The notes beneath the pieces are model-generated. The model had not been told where the DNA came from and ran no database searches. It worked only from the letters and a program-made list of their open reading frames with translations. Made by a program: the position numbers and the translations under genes. From contig NZ_PVYX01000002.1 in NCBI RefSeq assembly GCF_003001695.1, positions 248,001-312,000 of the forward strand: DNA of 64,000 nucleotides, in the 5' to 3' direction. Origin of the DNA: Flagellimonas meridianipacifica (lineage in GTDB: Bacteria; Bacteroidota; Bacteroidia; Flavobacteriales; Flavobacteriaceae). Positions 25,432 through 33,860 of this stretch are shown piece after piece; positions within the stretch are counted from its first letter, which is position 1, and each line of letters opens with the position of its first letter.

Positions 25432-26718
25432 ATGTTTGATAGAAGAAAATTTTTAAGAACGACCACCATTGCGGGTGCTACAGCCATTACGCTGCCCATT
25501 ACGGCCTGCAACGATGCGGCTAAGGCGATGGAGACTCCAAAAAATATCAAAAAACCGTATGACGGGGGAACCTTGGAGGCCGATATCACCGAAAGGGTAA
25601 AGGCAGCATTTGCCTCTCCGATAATAATTGATAAGATTGAGGTGGTCGATACTAAAAAGCGTTTCTTTTTAAGGGTTACCGATGTTGAGGGCAATCAAGG
25701 GGTGACGTCCATGAACAAGGGGCGTTTTATGGCCACGCAGACCATATTTACCCAATTGGCGGCCAAGAACTTTGTGGGCAAGGATGCTAGGGAAGTAGCT
25801 AATTTGCCAAACGAACTGCTAAAGTATGGCAGAAACTACAAGTTTGTCGGTCTGCCCTATTGGAATGGTATTGGTACCGTTGAGATTGCTATTTGGGATT
25901 TGTTGGGCAAGTTGGCGAATACCCCTGCCCATACTTTTCTAGGGGAACAGGTGCGAACCGAATATCCTGTATATATTTCGAGCTTGGAGCGTGAAGACCC
26001 TTACGAAGGCGAAACTGATAAAATTTTGAAGACTATTGAGGCCACTGGGGCTGAAGCCATCAAGTTCAAGGTTGGGGGGCGAATGAAAAATACAGAGCCC
26101 TACATTACCCGAACCAACGAATGGGTGCCCTATATGCGGAAAAGGGCTGGAGAGAACATTACACTGTACGTTGATGGCAATAGTTCCTATACTGCTGATG
26201 AGGCCATTGAGGTGCTTAGAATGCTCGAAGATCATAAGGTGGAGTTCTTTGAAGAGCCATGTTACTGGCAAGACCTATGGTCGCATAAATTGGTCAAGGA
26301 CGCCGCAACAAGTTGTGCCATTGCAGGTGGGGAACAAGATTTCAGTTTTGACCAGTTTAAATTGATGGCCGAAATCGGAGCTATGGACACGCTACAGCCA
26401 GATGTTTATTATCACGGTGGTATGGTACGCACCTTGAAAATATCACACTTGGCAAACTATTATGGAGTAGGGTTTACGCCCCATTCCCCAAAGGCTGGGC
26501 CCATGGCCGCGGCCCCCACCCAGGTTTTTGCAGTTTGCCCCACGCTATCCCACCACCAAGAATATCGGGTAGGCGGTGAGAAAAGCCAAAGGGACTGGCA
26601 CTCCCCTGTGCTCCCAAAAAATGGCAATATGAAAATCTTTACTGCTCCTGGGTTAGGCATCGAGTATGATACGGATATCTGGAAAAAGGAAGAAGTGTTC
26701 TGGAGTTCAAAAGTCTAA
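25432..26718 (+). CDS. Tat lipoprotein of the enolase superfamily
   Basis: A 428-residue protein starting with MFDRRKFLRTTTIAGATAIT and a lipobox-like LPITAC26, so probably a Tat-exported lipoprotein, rare for this fold. Active-site frame: K211-F-K213, D248 (VDGNSSY, D-G-N instead of D-A-N), E274/E275 (FEEP), E301 (GGEQDFS), D324 (QPDVYYHGG) and H351 (TPHSP). It differs clearly from the other three family members here. It starts 1 bp after the GH28 stop. Predicted sugar-acid dehydratase or epimerase acting on products of the GH28-like and sulfatase enzymes at the membrane surface. Confidence 0.86.
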   Translation: MFDRRKFLRTTTIAGATAITLPITACNDAAKAMETPKNIKKPYDGGTLEADITERVKAAFASPIIIDKIEVVDTKKRFFLRVTDVEGNQGVTSMNKGRFMATQTIFTQLAAKNFVGKDAREVANLPNELLKYGRNYKFVGLPYWNGIGTVEIAIWDLLGKLANTPAHTFLGEQVRTEYPVYISSLEREDPYEGETDKILKTIEATGAEAIKFKVGGRMKNTEPYITRTNEWVPYMRKRAGENITLYVDGNSSYTADEAIEVLRMLEDHKVEFFEEPCYWQDLWSHKLVKDAATSCAIAGGEQDFSFDQFKLMAEIGAMDTLQPDVYYHGGMVRTLKISHLANYYGVGFTPHSPKAGPMAAAPTQVFAVCPTLSHHQEYRVGGEKSQRDWHSPVLPKNGNMKIFTAPGLGIEYDTDIWKKEEVFWSSKV

Positions 26719-26774
26719 AACCTATGCTCGAATATAGTCCTTTGGACAATCGCCATAAATTGAAAGAAACCAAA

Positions 26775-28367
26775 ATGAAAATTCTCCTTCTTGGTCTTTC
26801 CGTATTGTTTCTGAGCTGTAACACAAAAGAAAAAGGTATTGGAACCGACTCAGAAGATAATTCCCCCAATATTGTTCTCATCTTGGCCGATGATATGGGC
26901 TGGAGTGATTTGGGGTGCTACGGTAGTGAAATTAATACGCCCGTACTTGATAGTCTCGCATATACGGGGCATCGCTTTACCCAGTTTTACAATACATCAA
27001 AGTGTTTCCCTTCGAGGGCGGCATTGTTAACGGGGTTATATGCCCAGCAGGTGGGAGTGGGCAGAAGCTGGAAACCCAACTGGAAACAGTGCACCACTAT
27101 TGCTGCCGAATTGAAAAATAAGGGCTATCGAACCTATATGGCAGGCAAGCACCATGGTGTTGATGTACCTACCGATTCCTTATTGGGTTTTGACGCTTAT
27201 TACGGGTTGTTGAGCGGTTCGCATAATCAATTCAATCCTGGTGAGCAACGTCCAGGAGAACCAAAACCGGCCCAAAAACGGGTACGACCCTTTTATGTGG
27301 ATGGTCAGCGATATGAACCCTATACGCCCGATAGCACCTATTACTCCACGGATGCCTTTACCGATTGGGGAATTAAGTATATCACTGAGGCGGTTGAAGA
27401 AGAATACCCTTTTTTTCTTTACCTGAGCTATACGGCACCCCACGACCCTTTGATGGCTTGGCCTGAGGATATTGCCAAATATCGCGGCAAATATAAAGTG
27501 GGCTATGAAACCATTCGACAGCGGCGTTTTGAAAGACAAAAGGAATTAGACCTTATTTCAGAGGATTTTGAGTTGTACGAACCCACCCATGTGCCTTGGC
27601 ATACACTTTCCGAAGCTGAACAAGACACCGAAGACTTGAAGATGGCTATCTATGCGGCCATGGTTGATAGGTTGGACCAAAACATTGGCAGGGTTATGAA
27701 CACTTTGAGACATTTAGGGCAATTGGAAAATACCATAATCCTCTTCATCTCTGACAATGGCAGTAGTGCTGAAGTGGTTGAGCTTTCAGGGGACGGAAAA
27801 ATAGGGACCGTTGGACAATGGACAAGCCTTGGAGGTGATTGGGCCAATGTAAGCAACACGCCCTTTCGTATGTACAAAAACAACAGCTATGAAGGAGGTA
27901 TCAACAGCCCTGCCATAATTAACTGGGCAAAACTAAACAACCAAAACGTCATCCATCATACATACTATGGACATTTTATTGATGTCTTTCCCACCTTGCT
28001 GGGGTTGATCGACCATCCGTATGAAGTCCAAGAAAAAGTACTCCCAACGGAAGGTATCAGTTTTGAAGCCATCCTAAGAGGTAAGGATACCGTTCCTGAT
28101 CGCCCTTTATTCTTTGAATGGTCAACGGGCGCGGCTGCACGTAAAGGCGATTGGAAAATTGTCCGTGAGGGGGACGATTGGGAACTGTACCATTTGGCCA
28201 CCGACCCTGGAGAGACCAATAACTTGGCACGGACACACACCCAAGAATTGGAACGAATGGTGCAACTCTTTAACTCGTGGAAAGAACGCATGGAAGCACA
28301 GTCACCGATTATACTTGAGGGCGAAGCCGCCAAATACGAAGAGAATTGTTGGCAATTGGATTCTTAG
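26775..28367 (+). CDS. S1-family sulfatase, lipoprotein
   Basis: About 530 residues. Lipobox FLSC15 after MKILLLGLSVLFLSC. The formylglycine signature is C77-F-P-S-R81 with following AALLTG, so the Cys must be oxidised by an anaerobic or aerobic sulfatase maturase (none in this window). Metal ligands: DD39-40 (ILADDMGWSD) and the later FISDNGSSAE. AGKHHG and SYTAPHDP are substrate-side elements. ATG 26775 is chosen since the longer frame has no signal peptide. It removes sulfate from a glycan, probably before or after the GH28-like step. A C-terminal DUF4976-like tail (RKGDWKIVREGDDWELYHLATDPGETNNLA) is intact. Confidence 0.93.
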   Translation: MKILLLGLSVLFLSCNTKEKGIGTDSEDNSPNIVLILADDMGWSDLGCYGSEINTPVLDSLAYTGHRFTQFYNTSKCFPSRAALLTGLYAQQVGVGRSWKPNWKQCTTIAAELKNKGYRTYMAGKHHGVDVPTDSLLGFDAYYGLLSGSHNQFNPGEQRPGEPKPAQKRVRPFYVDGQRYEPYTPDSTYYSTDAFTDWGIKYITEAVEEEYPFFLYLSYTAPHDPLMAWPEDIAKYRGKYKVGYETIRQRRFERQKELDLISEDFELYEPTHVPWHTLSEAEQDTEDLKMAIYAAMVDRLDQNIGRVMNTLRHLGQLENTIILFISDNGSSAEVVELSGDGKIGTVGQWTSLGGDWANVSNTPFRMYKNNSYEGGINSPAIINWAKLNNQNVIHHTYYGHFIDVFPTLLGLIDHPYEVQEKVLPTEGISFEAILRGKDTVPDRPLFFEWSTGAAARKGDWKIVREGDDWELYHLATDPGETNNLARTHTQELERMVQLFNSWKERMEAQSPIILEGEAAKYEENCWQLDS

Positions 28368-28385
28368 TACAAAAACCATTTTCAA

Positions 28386-30275
28386 ATGATTGATAGAATA
28401 ATGACCGCACTTGTTTTGATGGCCTTTTCGTTCATGGGTATTGCCCAACAGTTCAATACAGAAGCGGAAAAGGAATATTTTAAAACTTTGGCCAATCTTT
28501 CGCAAGCCTTGCTGAAGCAACAAAACACTGACAAATCAAGCCTAGAATACGGCGGATTGCTGGATCCTGAGAACAATATATATTATACCAGGGCTGCAGA
28601 AGCCCTGTATCCTTTTGTCATCATGTATGAACATACTGGAGAGAGGAAGTACCGCAAGGCCGCAATTGATTTGGGAAATTGGCTCATTACCAAACAAGAA
28701 AAGGCAGGTCAGTGGATAGAAAATCCGTGGGAATGGGATGGTACTACCGCCGACCAATTGTTGATGATGGCGGCGGCTTATCCTAAGCTAAAAAAATACC
28801 TGAGCAAAAAAGAGCGGGGAATTTGGGAGATTTCCATGCGTAAGGCTGGCATGTACCTTGTTGAAAAAATGAGTCCCGATTACGCAAGCATCAACTACGT
28901 GCCCACTTCGGCTTGCACTTTGGCCATGCTTTGGCAGAACGTGGCCCGTGAAGATATTTTTTTAAACAAAGCAAGAACACTGGCATGGCAGACCATTGCC
29001 AAAATGGACGAGGACCAATTTATACACGGTGAGGCCGCTAGAGTGCATGGAGTGAAATACGGGGTCGATTTAAGCTATCAAATGGATATGTCGCTTTGGG
29101 GTTTGACACTTTATGCTCGAATCACGGGCGATAAGGCTGCAGAGGACTACGCAAGAAAATCGTTGGCCAAGGTCATCCATTTTGTATATCCCAATGGAGT
29201 AATTGATGGTTCCTGGGGCGCCCGTTCTTATAAATGGACGGGTTATGGCACCAAAACCGCCGATGGTTCACAAGTGTTGTTCAGTCTTTTTGCCGATGAA
29301 GACCCTGCATACCAGACCGCTGCCTTAAAAAATCTGGAATACCTGCGCAGTTCCATCAAAAATGGGTTAGTGGGCTATGGCCGTGATGTATGGGCCTTTG
29401 CCAGCAAAACAGGTCAGCCTAACCTGTACCCTACGTTTGCACGAGCTAAAAACCTTGCAATGGCGTTGGAGTTCGGACGACATCAGAAGGGGGAGTCCAA
29501 ACCCTTTCCCGGGCAACAGGGCGATTGGGTAAAATATTTTCCAACCATCAAAGTGGCCACGCTGAGAAAAGGGCCATGGATGGCCACCGTATCCGCTTAT
29601 GATTACCATGATTACACCAGTTGGGGTGGTGACAAATACCGTCATTTCCCACGTGGTGGTGCTATGCTCAACGCGTATGCCGATGGATTCGGTATACTTC
29701 ATGCTGCTTCACAGACGAAATATGTTAGGGGCGAAGAGATACACATGCCTCCCATGAAAGATTCCATAGTTCCGTTGACACCTCGTATCGAATTCAGGAA
29801 TGAAAATGGATATTTTACCAATCTATACGATAACAAATCGAATATTACCATTGAAGAAGAAAACGAAAGTGTTCAAATAAGTACTAGTGGGGAACTATCA
29901 GACAGTAATTTTTTGCCTGGGGGCGTGGCCTATCATTATGATTATGACATTAGTGAAAACACTCTTATAAAGCACGTCTCGATTCGATATCATGACCGAA
30001 AACCGGATGTTCAAATAGTGGAACCCATTATCTTGAGCGAGGGTGTCTCACTGACAAGGATAGATGCCAGAACCGTTCGGATAACATCCTCAGAAAAAAG
30101 TATACTGTTCAAAGTATTGAAAGGCAATGTTGAACTGGTCGTAGGAGAAAATAAAGACAACAATTGGTTTCCCTTTCCAGGATTGTATGCAAATCCCATT
30201 ACCCTAAAAATAACGACACCGGTAGAAGGTTTTAAGGAAGAAATTTCATTTTCCTATTCCTTTGAGAAAGGATAG
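28386..30275 (+). CDS. Exported alpha/alpha-barrel protein, candidate polysaccharide lyase or hydrolase
   Basis: A 629-residue protein with a Sec signal (MIDRIMTALVLMAFSFMGIAQ). The N-terminal two-thirds (about 25-410) is helical with toroid-like repeats (ALYPFVIMYEHTGERKYRKAAIDLG, TADQLLMMAAAYPKL, WGLTLYARITGDKAAEDYARK). The C-terminal part (about 420-625) is beta-rich. This organisation is that of alginate/heparinase-type lyases and some unsaturated-uronide hydrolases. Tyr, His and Arg clusters (YDYHDYTSWGGDKYRHFPRGG near 400-420) could form the active site. I do not recognise a named family. It lies 18 bp after the sulfatase in the LacI-controlled operon, so it probably acts on the same glycan. 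Confidence 0.7.
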   Translation: MIDRIMTALVLMAFSFMGIAQQFNTEAEKEYFKTLANLSQALLKQQNTDKSSLEYGGLLDPENNIYYTRAAEALYPFVIMYEHTGERKYRKAAIDLGNWLITKQEKAGQWIENPWEWDGTTADQLLMMAAAYPKLKKYLSKKERGIWEISMRKAGMYLVEKMSPDYASINYVPTSACTLAMLWQNVAREDIFLNKARTLAWQTIAKMDEDQFIHGEAARVHGVKYGVDLSYQMDMSLWGLTLYARITGDKAAEDYARKSLAKVIHFVYPNGVIDGSWGARSYKWTGYGTKTADGSQVLFSLFADEDPAYQTAALKNLEYLRSSIKNGLVGYGRDVWAFASKTGQPNLYPTFARAKNLAMALEFGRHQKGESKPFPGQQGDWVKYFPTIKVATLRKGPWMATVSAYDYHDYTSWGGDKYRHFPRGGAMLNAYADGFGILHAASQTKYVRGEEIHMPPMKDSIVPLTPRIEFRNENGYFTNLYDNKSNITIEEENESVQISTSGELSDSNFLPGGVAYHYDYDISENTLIKHVSIRYHDRKPDVQIVEPIILSEGVSLTRIDARTVRITSSEKSILFKVLKGNVELVVGENKDNNWFPFPGLYANPITLKITTPVEGFKEEISFSYSFEKG

Positions 30276-30354
30276 TTGTTTTCGAGTTACCATTCTCGAC
30301 ACCAAAAAATATATGGGTTTTAGGGTTTTTCAATTTTGTCTGGATACTTAAAAC

Positions 30355-32466
30355 CTATTCTGCATACAGAACATCCCAAGTGTTCAATTTGTCCAGGGTA
30401 AAATACACGGACGAGTTATTCTTTTTTTCAAAGGAAATATCATTGTCGTACAAAATGGATTTCATTGATTGGATGTTTTTGGAAGTATTCCATCGTAGCT
30501 CCAAATTTTTTAACACGGTGGCTTTTGGCATGGGTCGTTCCCCTTCATTGTTGACTAAGAAAATGAGGTAGCCCCTACCTTTTTTGAAGATATTGACCAT
30601 GACCTTTTCATGATTTATAGTTATTACCGGCGCACTGTTGGGAGCAAGGTGCATAATGGCGTTTCTTAGGAGTTGTGAGCTTATGGGCAAACGATGTTCC
30701 CAAGCAAATCGCCCGACACGGCCCGGAAAATAAATATGGTTTGCGTTTGCAAAACCAAGCTGAAACAAAGAGGATTGTTTCCTCAAAGAAGCTCGCTCCG
30801 GAGGTACGCCCCATTTGTTCTCAGGGGAAAAATTAGGCACCAATGTCATTAAAGGTTGCGCATCACTTTCAATTTTAATGGCCTCCTCTCCGTAGGGAAT
30901 CAATTTTGTATTGCCAAAGTCCTTAAAAAGCGGATGCAAAGTATCCTCAATGCGGTAATAGGCCCCTACTGGATTGGGCACGGTTTGATACCGTTTCTCT
31001 ATGTTTAGGGACTGGTCAAAGAACACCTTTTCGCGCTTTTTGCCATTTTCGTCATCAAGGCCCGTTTCAAATGATGAGAGCGTTTTTCCTCCCTTTTTTG
31101 CAAAATCAGAAATGATTTCATAAACCGCATTGCTTATCTTTTTTTGGTTGGGCAGTATTAATAGGTCATATCCCTCCAACTTGTCTTTCTTTATATTGTA
31201 TTCTGAGAGCACGTCAAACTGTACCTGTGCATTGATGAGCGTTTCAAAAAATCCGTATAGTTCGTTCTCTGCTTCCTTAAAGTTCATCACACCATTAAGC
31301 ACACCCACTTTTGCTTGTTTGATGTTAGCACTTAAATAAGGCTGTATTTTTTCAATTTGACGATTGAAATCACGCACTAGCTCCAACGTCGTTTTATCTT
31401 CCATCACTTTGGGGAAACCAGTGGTCGAGGGCAACCAATTACCGCCGTTCGAAATGATTTGGGCCGTCCAAAAATCAAACTCACCCTTGGGTAGTGCTGC
31501 ATGTCGCCATTTCAGGCCTGGGGCTGTGTTGGTGAGTATCAAAGGGCGTTCGCCATTGTTGTGCGTTGCCCGGGCAAAATTGGTCTCCACTGTAGCTTTC
31601 CAACGTGGGTCCTGCATTGACCATCCATCTTTGTAATCATCGCGTGGCTGGGTAGAGTTCACATCACAATATTGACTCATGAATTCAATGGTTTCCCGTT
31701 GCTCTAATTTCAAACGCCCGACCAGCACCGTGTTTGGATTCACGGCTTTGATGCCCGCATGCCAGTTTTTCCATGTCTCGTAGTAACTTTTTATTCTGAA
31801 CTCACTCAATTCTTTTTTGGATCCTTGGGCCATAGATTTGCCATACCATTTCCTGAATAGCGTCCTGGAATATGGGCCATAGGACAGCTTATGGCTGGCA
31901 AAGCTGAAAAAGAAGGCATCAGGAGCGTATTTTTTAATAATTTCCTGCATAGCAGGTATTGCTACGGCTTCATTGCGATAAGGGCCCGCCCCATCGGTAT
32001 CGATGAGCTTGTCGAAGAGCCCTGGCCTTTTCAAGGTGTTGTAACTCGGACTGCCCTCTGAATCAAGCACAAACCATTCGGGGAAGTCCACATAGGTATC
32101 TTGTGTGGTCTTGCTCCAATCGGTACGAGCCAATACCTTAAGACCATGCTTTTTGGCTGCAGCATTAAGTTCACCAAATACATCTCGACCTTTCATATAT
32201 GGATTCTTGTTATGGTAGGGCACCTCTGTAGGATACCATGCATAAATGCCTGCCGTTTGCAACATGATGCCCTCGGCACGAAGAGTATCTTTAGCATAAA
32301 GAATCAGTTCTTCAGCATCGATTAATGGGGCATCTTTTACCTGTAGATTGAACTGAAGGAAACGGTGTGGTGCTTTCCACCAATCAATGTTGTTATTGTC
32401 TTGTGCCAAAAGCGGTTTCGCTCCCAGTATGATAAGCCATGAGAATAGTGCAATTTTTCGTTTCAT
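30355..32466 (-). CDS. Exported GHL6-like glycosidase with GATase-like (beta-galactosidase trimerisation) domain
   Basis: A 703-residue protein with signal peptide MKRKIALFSWLIILGAKPLLA. Residues about 30-390 form a TIM barrel like the hypothetical glycosidase GHL6 group: HNKNPYMKGRDVFGELNAAAKKHGLKVLARTDWSK, FPEWFVLDSEGSPSYN, KYAPDAFFFSF. Residues about 395-600 look like a beta-galactosidase trimerisation/GATase-like domain (YDLLILPNQKKISNAVYEIISDFAKKGGKTLSSFETG). The rest is a small beta domain. Catalytic residues cannot be assigned. It is convergent with the operon ending at 30275. A partial palindrome CTTTATCGATTAAG (32473-32486) lies 7 bp upstream. Confidence 0.72.
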   Translation of the reverse strand: MKRKIALFSWLIILGAKPLLAQDNNNIDWWKAPHRFLQFNLQVKDAPLIDAEELILYAKDTLRAEGIMLQTAGIYAWYPTEVPYHNKNPYMKGRDVFGELNAAAKKHGLKVLARTDWSKTTQDTYVDFPEWFVLDSEGSPSYNTLKRPGLFDKLIDTDGAGPYRNEAVAIPAMQEIIKKYAPDAFFFSFASHKLSYGPYSRTLFRKWYGKSMAQGSKKELSEFRIKSYYETWKNWHAGIKAVNPNTVLVGRLKLEQRETIEFMSQYCDVNSTQPRDDYKDGWSMQDPRWKATVETNFARATHNNGERPLILTNTAPGLKWRHAALPKGEFDFWTAQIISNGGNWLPSTTGFPKVMEDKTTLELVRDFNRQIEKIQPYLSANIKQAKVGVLNGVMNFKEAENELYGFFETLINAQVQFDVLSEYNIKKDKLEGYDLLILPNQKKISNAVYEIISDFAKKGGKTLSSFETGLDDENGKKREKVFFDQSLNIEKRYQTVPNPVGAYYRIEDTLHPLFKDFGNTKLIPYGEEAIKIESDAQPLMTLVPNFSPENKWGVPPERASLRKQSSLFQLGFANANHIYFPGRVGRFAWEHRLPISSQLLRNAIMHLAPNSAPVITINHEKVMVNIFKKGRGYLIFLVNNEGERPMPKATVLKNLELRWNTSKNIQSMKSILYDNDISFEKKNNSSVYFTLDKLNTWDVLYAE

Positions 32467-32472
32467 TTGTCC

Positions 32473-32486
32473 CTTTATCGATTAAG
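32473..32486. promoter_or_regulatory. Possible degenerate LacI-type operator
   Basis: CTTTATCGATTAAG shares the ATCGATT core with the three LacI-type sites but differs in the flanks. One pair is mismatched within its own symmetry. Position next to the GHL6-like ATG (32466) is suggestive only. Confidence 0.25.
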
Positions 32487-32519
32487 TATATGGTCATATG
32501 CTTTCGTAGAGGCTTTTAT

Positions 32520-32764
32520 TTACGGCACGCTCAGCAACGATTTCCATTTCTGGTCAAACTTTTTGGCTGCTTCGGGTCGATAAAGCAATGCGTTCAAAGC
32601 TTGAACCAGAACCATAAGGGTTTTGAGCGAAAACATCTCGTTTAAATAGATAATCGCCACACTATCCTCACCTAATCCATACAACATCCATACAACGCTT
32701 CAGCTAACCACATCCCTAAATGGGAAATCACTTTTGGCAACTTTTTTGACAAAGTGGATTTCAT
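32520..32764 (-). pseudogene. Small gene disrupted by an 11-bp tandem duplication
   Basis: Reading leftwards from ATG 32764-32762 gives MKSTLSKKLPKVISHLGM..LAEALYG and then a frame change. ATCCATACAAC occurs twice in perfect tandem (32675-32685 and 32686-32696 on the + strand). Removing one 11-bp copy joins this start to LGEDSVAIIYLNEMFSLKTL...KKFDQKWKSLLSVP and the TAA at 32522-32520, a 77-residue protein. As it stands the frame stops shortly after the duplication. The product is rich in amphipathic helix and matches no family I know. It precedes the GHL6-like gene in the same direction. An alternative reading from 32771 is interrupted by TGA at 32702-32700. Confidence 0.5.
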
Positions 32765-32771
32765 TCATCAT

Positions 32772-33154
32772 CCTATTCTTAAGGTTTTAAATGCTCATGA
32801 CCACCCTAATACTTTAATCGTTATTGTGTAGATAAAAAAGTTTAGGGTAAAATGGTTCAGATTATTACTTCGCTAAAATTGACCACTTGGATTAGACACG
32901 TGATTCGGGTCCTCGGAAGTGTTTTGTCGTGAGGTTGAAGTCGTAGAAGGTTTCATAGGGGTTTAACTTGACCAGAGTATATTCTAAATAAAACAGCATC
33001 TTTAAATCTACTTTAGCTCTAAAAGCATTTTTCTATACACACAGAAGAAATAATAAACTACAAAGAAATCGAGACCATTTATTTAATTTTAAAAAGTAGT
33101 CTCGATTTAGCCCTTTAAATAAGACATTGTTTACTATTAAATGAAAGTAAACAA
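32772..33154. other. Intergenic region with a long inverted repeat
   Basis: No gene seen. AAATCGAGAC (33066-33075) and GTCTCGATTT (33099-33108) are perfect 10-bp inverted copies with a 23-nt AT-rich loop. They may be a terminator or a small structured element. The remainder is AT-rich and featureless to my eye. Confidence 0.4.
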
Positions 33155-33190
33155 AACGAAAAAACCTGTAAATCAGTAATTTACAGGTTT
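33155..33190 (-). terminator. Intrinsic terminator of ssrA
   Basis: AAACCTGTAAAT (33162-33173) and ATTTACAGGTTT (33179-33190) form a perfect 12-bp stem with a 5-nt loop. Read leftwards it is followed by TTTTTTCGTTTTG. It lies 27 bp beyond the tmRNA 3' end. Confidence 0.8.
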
Positions 33191-33216
33191 AATGATTTGA
33201 AATGGTGTTATTTCAG

Positions 33217-33612
33217 TGGAGCCGGAGGGATTCGAACCCTCGTCCAAACAAGCAATTGCAAGGCTTTCTACATGCTTAGTTTTTGTTCGGTTTTCGTGGT
33301 AAGGCTGACCAAAAACCGCCTACCATACCCTTAGCTTCTTTAGGTTTACGCTCTTACCGAAGCCGTAAAAACGCTATGTTGACTTTTATGGTGCTCCTAA
33401 AAAGGTCGCCATCAACAAGGGCTACCAAGGAACATTCAGCTTTCCCGCCTGGCGGGACTAGGCTTGGACTTACTATAATTCAGTCAATTAAGCAGCTAAA
33501 GCGTAGTTATTTTCGCCATTTAAAAAGTTGGAACAGAGATTAACGAGCATCGATTCCATAGCTCGGCATGCTTACATTACCATTGGTCTTGCTGTCAAAA
33601 CCAGTCGGCCCC
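33217..33612 (-). ncRNA. ssrA: tmRNA
   Basis: A 396-nt transfer-messenger RNA read leftwards. The 5' end GGGGCCGACTGGTTTTGACAGC (33612-33591) pairs with the 3' CGGCTCC to form the acceptor stem. The T-arm GGTTCGAATCC is present near the 3' end, and CCA is not encoded. The resume codon and tag read GGC GAA AAT AAC TAC GCT TTA GCT GCT TAA (33517-33488), giving the tag (A)GENNYALAA. It rescues stalled ribosomes with SmpB. An internal hairpin TCCCGCC/GGCGGGA at 33443-33457, resembling dispersed flavobacterial palindromes, sits in the variable pseudoknot region. Confidence 0.96.
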
Positions 33613-33623
33613 GTAATGAGTTA

Positions 33624-33674
33624 GGTAAGCTTTGCTTACCGCAAACGAATTACGTCCTGAACTTGTTTCAGGAC
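33624..33674. repeat. REP-like palindromes upstream of ssrA
   Basis: Two perfect hairpins: GGTAAGC-TTT-GCTTACC (33624-33640) and GTCCTGAA-CTTGT-TTCAGGAC (33654-33674). The second, followed by CTCAT, resembles the 'TGAACTTGTTTCA' palindromic repeats that are scattered in Flavobacteriaceae intergenic DNA. Only one copy is seen in this window. Confidence 0.55.
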
Positions 33675-33749
33675 CTCATCCTATCTCATTTTTTTATCAA
33701 AGAACCAGCGTCACTTCAAGTATCATGCGTGCATGATGTATCGAGCAGT

Positions 33750-33854
33750 GGGCGTTTGCTCCTTCACCAAGGTTTCGGAGCACCGGGCTTTCAGCTATAT
33801 CTCTCTGTAACTACTCCGTAGTGAAAGAGAGGATGTCGCCTCTATCCCTAACGC
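33750..33854 (-). ncRNA. Flavo-1-like structured RNA element
   Basis: Read leftwards the region runs GCGTTAGGGATAGAGGCGAC, ATCC, a hairpin CTCTCT...ACTAC/GTAGT...AGAGAG (33831-33801), GATATAGCTGAAAGCCCGG, a hairpin TGCTCC/GGAGCA (33782-33757), and AAACGCCC. This order (GTTAGGGAT, variable hairpin, GAAAGCCCG, variable hairpin, ACGCCC) is the one I remember for the common flavobacterial element described as Flavo-1 RNA. Function unknown. A TAACTTTG box at 33868-33861 is positioned to start its transcription. Confidence 0.6.
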
Positions 33855-33860
33855 GGGCGC

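Noticed and set aside
32702..32769. Selenocysteine or stop-readthrough gene using the TGA at 32702-32700
   Set aside because: The adjacent perfect 11-bp duplication explains the broken frame more simply, and the alternative frame restores a better protein.
33283..33821. Rightward open frames across the ssrA region
   Set aside because: They lie antisense to the tmRNA and its upstream hairpins; protein sequences are low-quality and basic, as expected from structured RNA genes.
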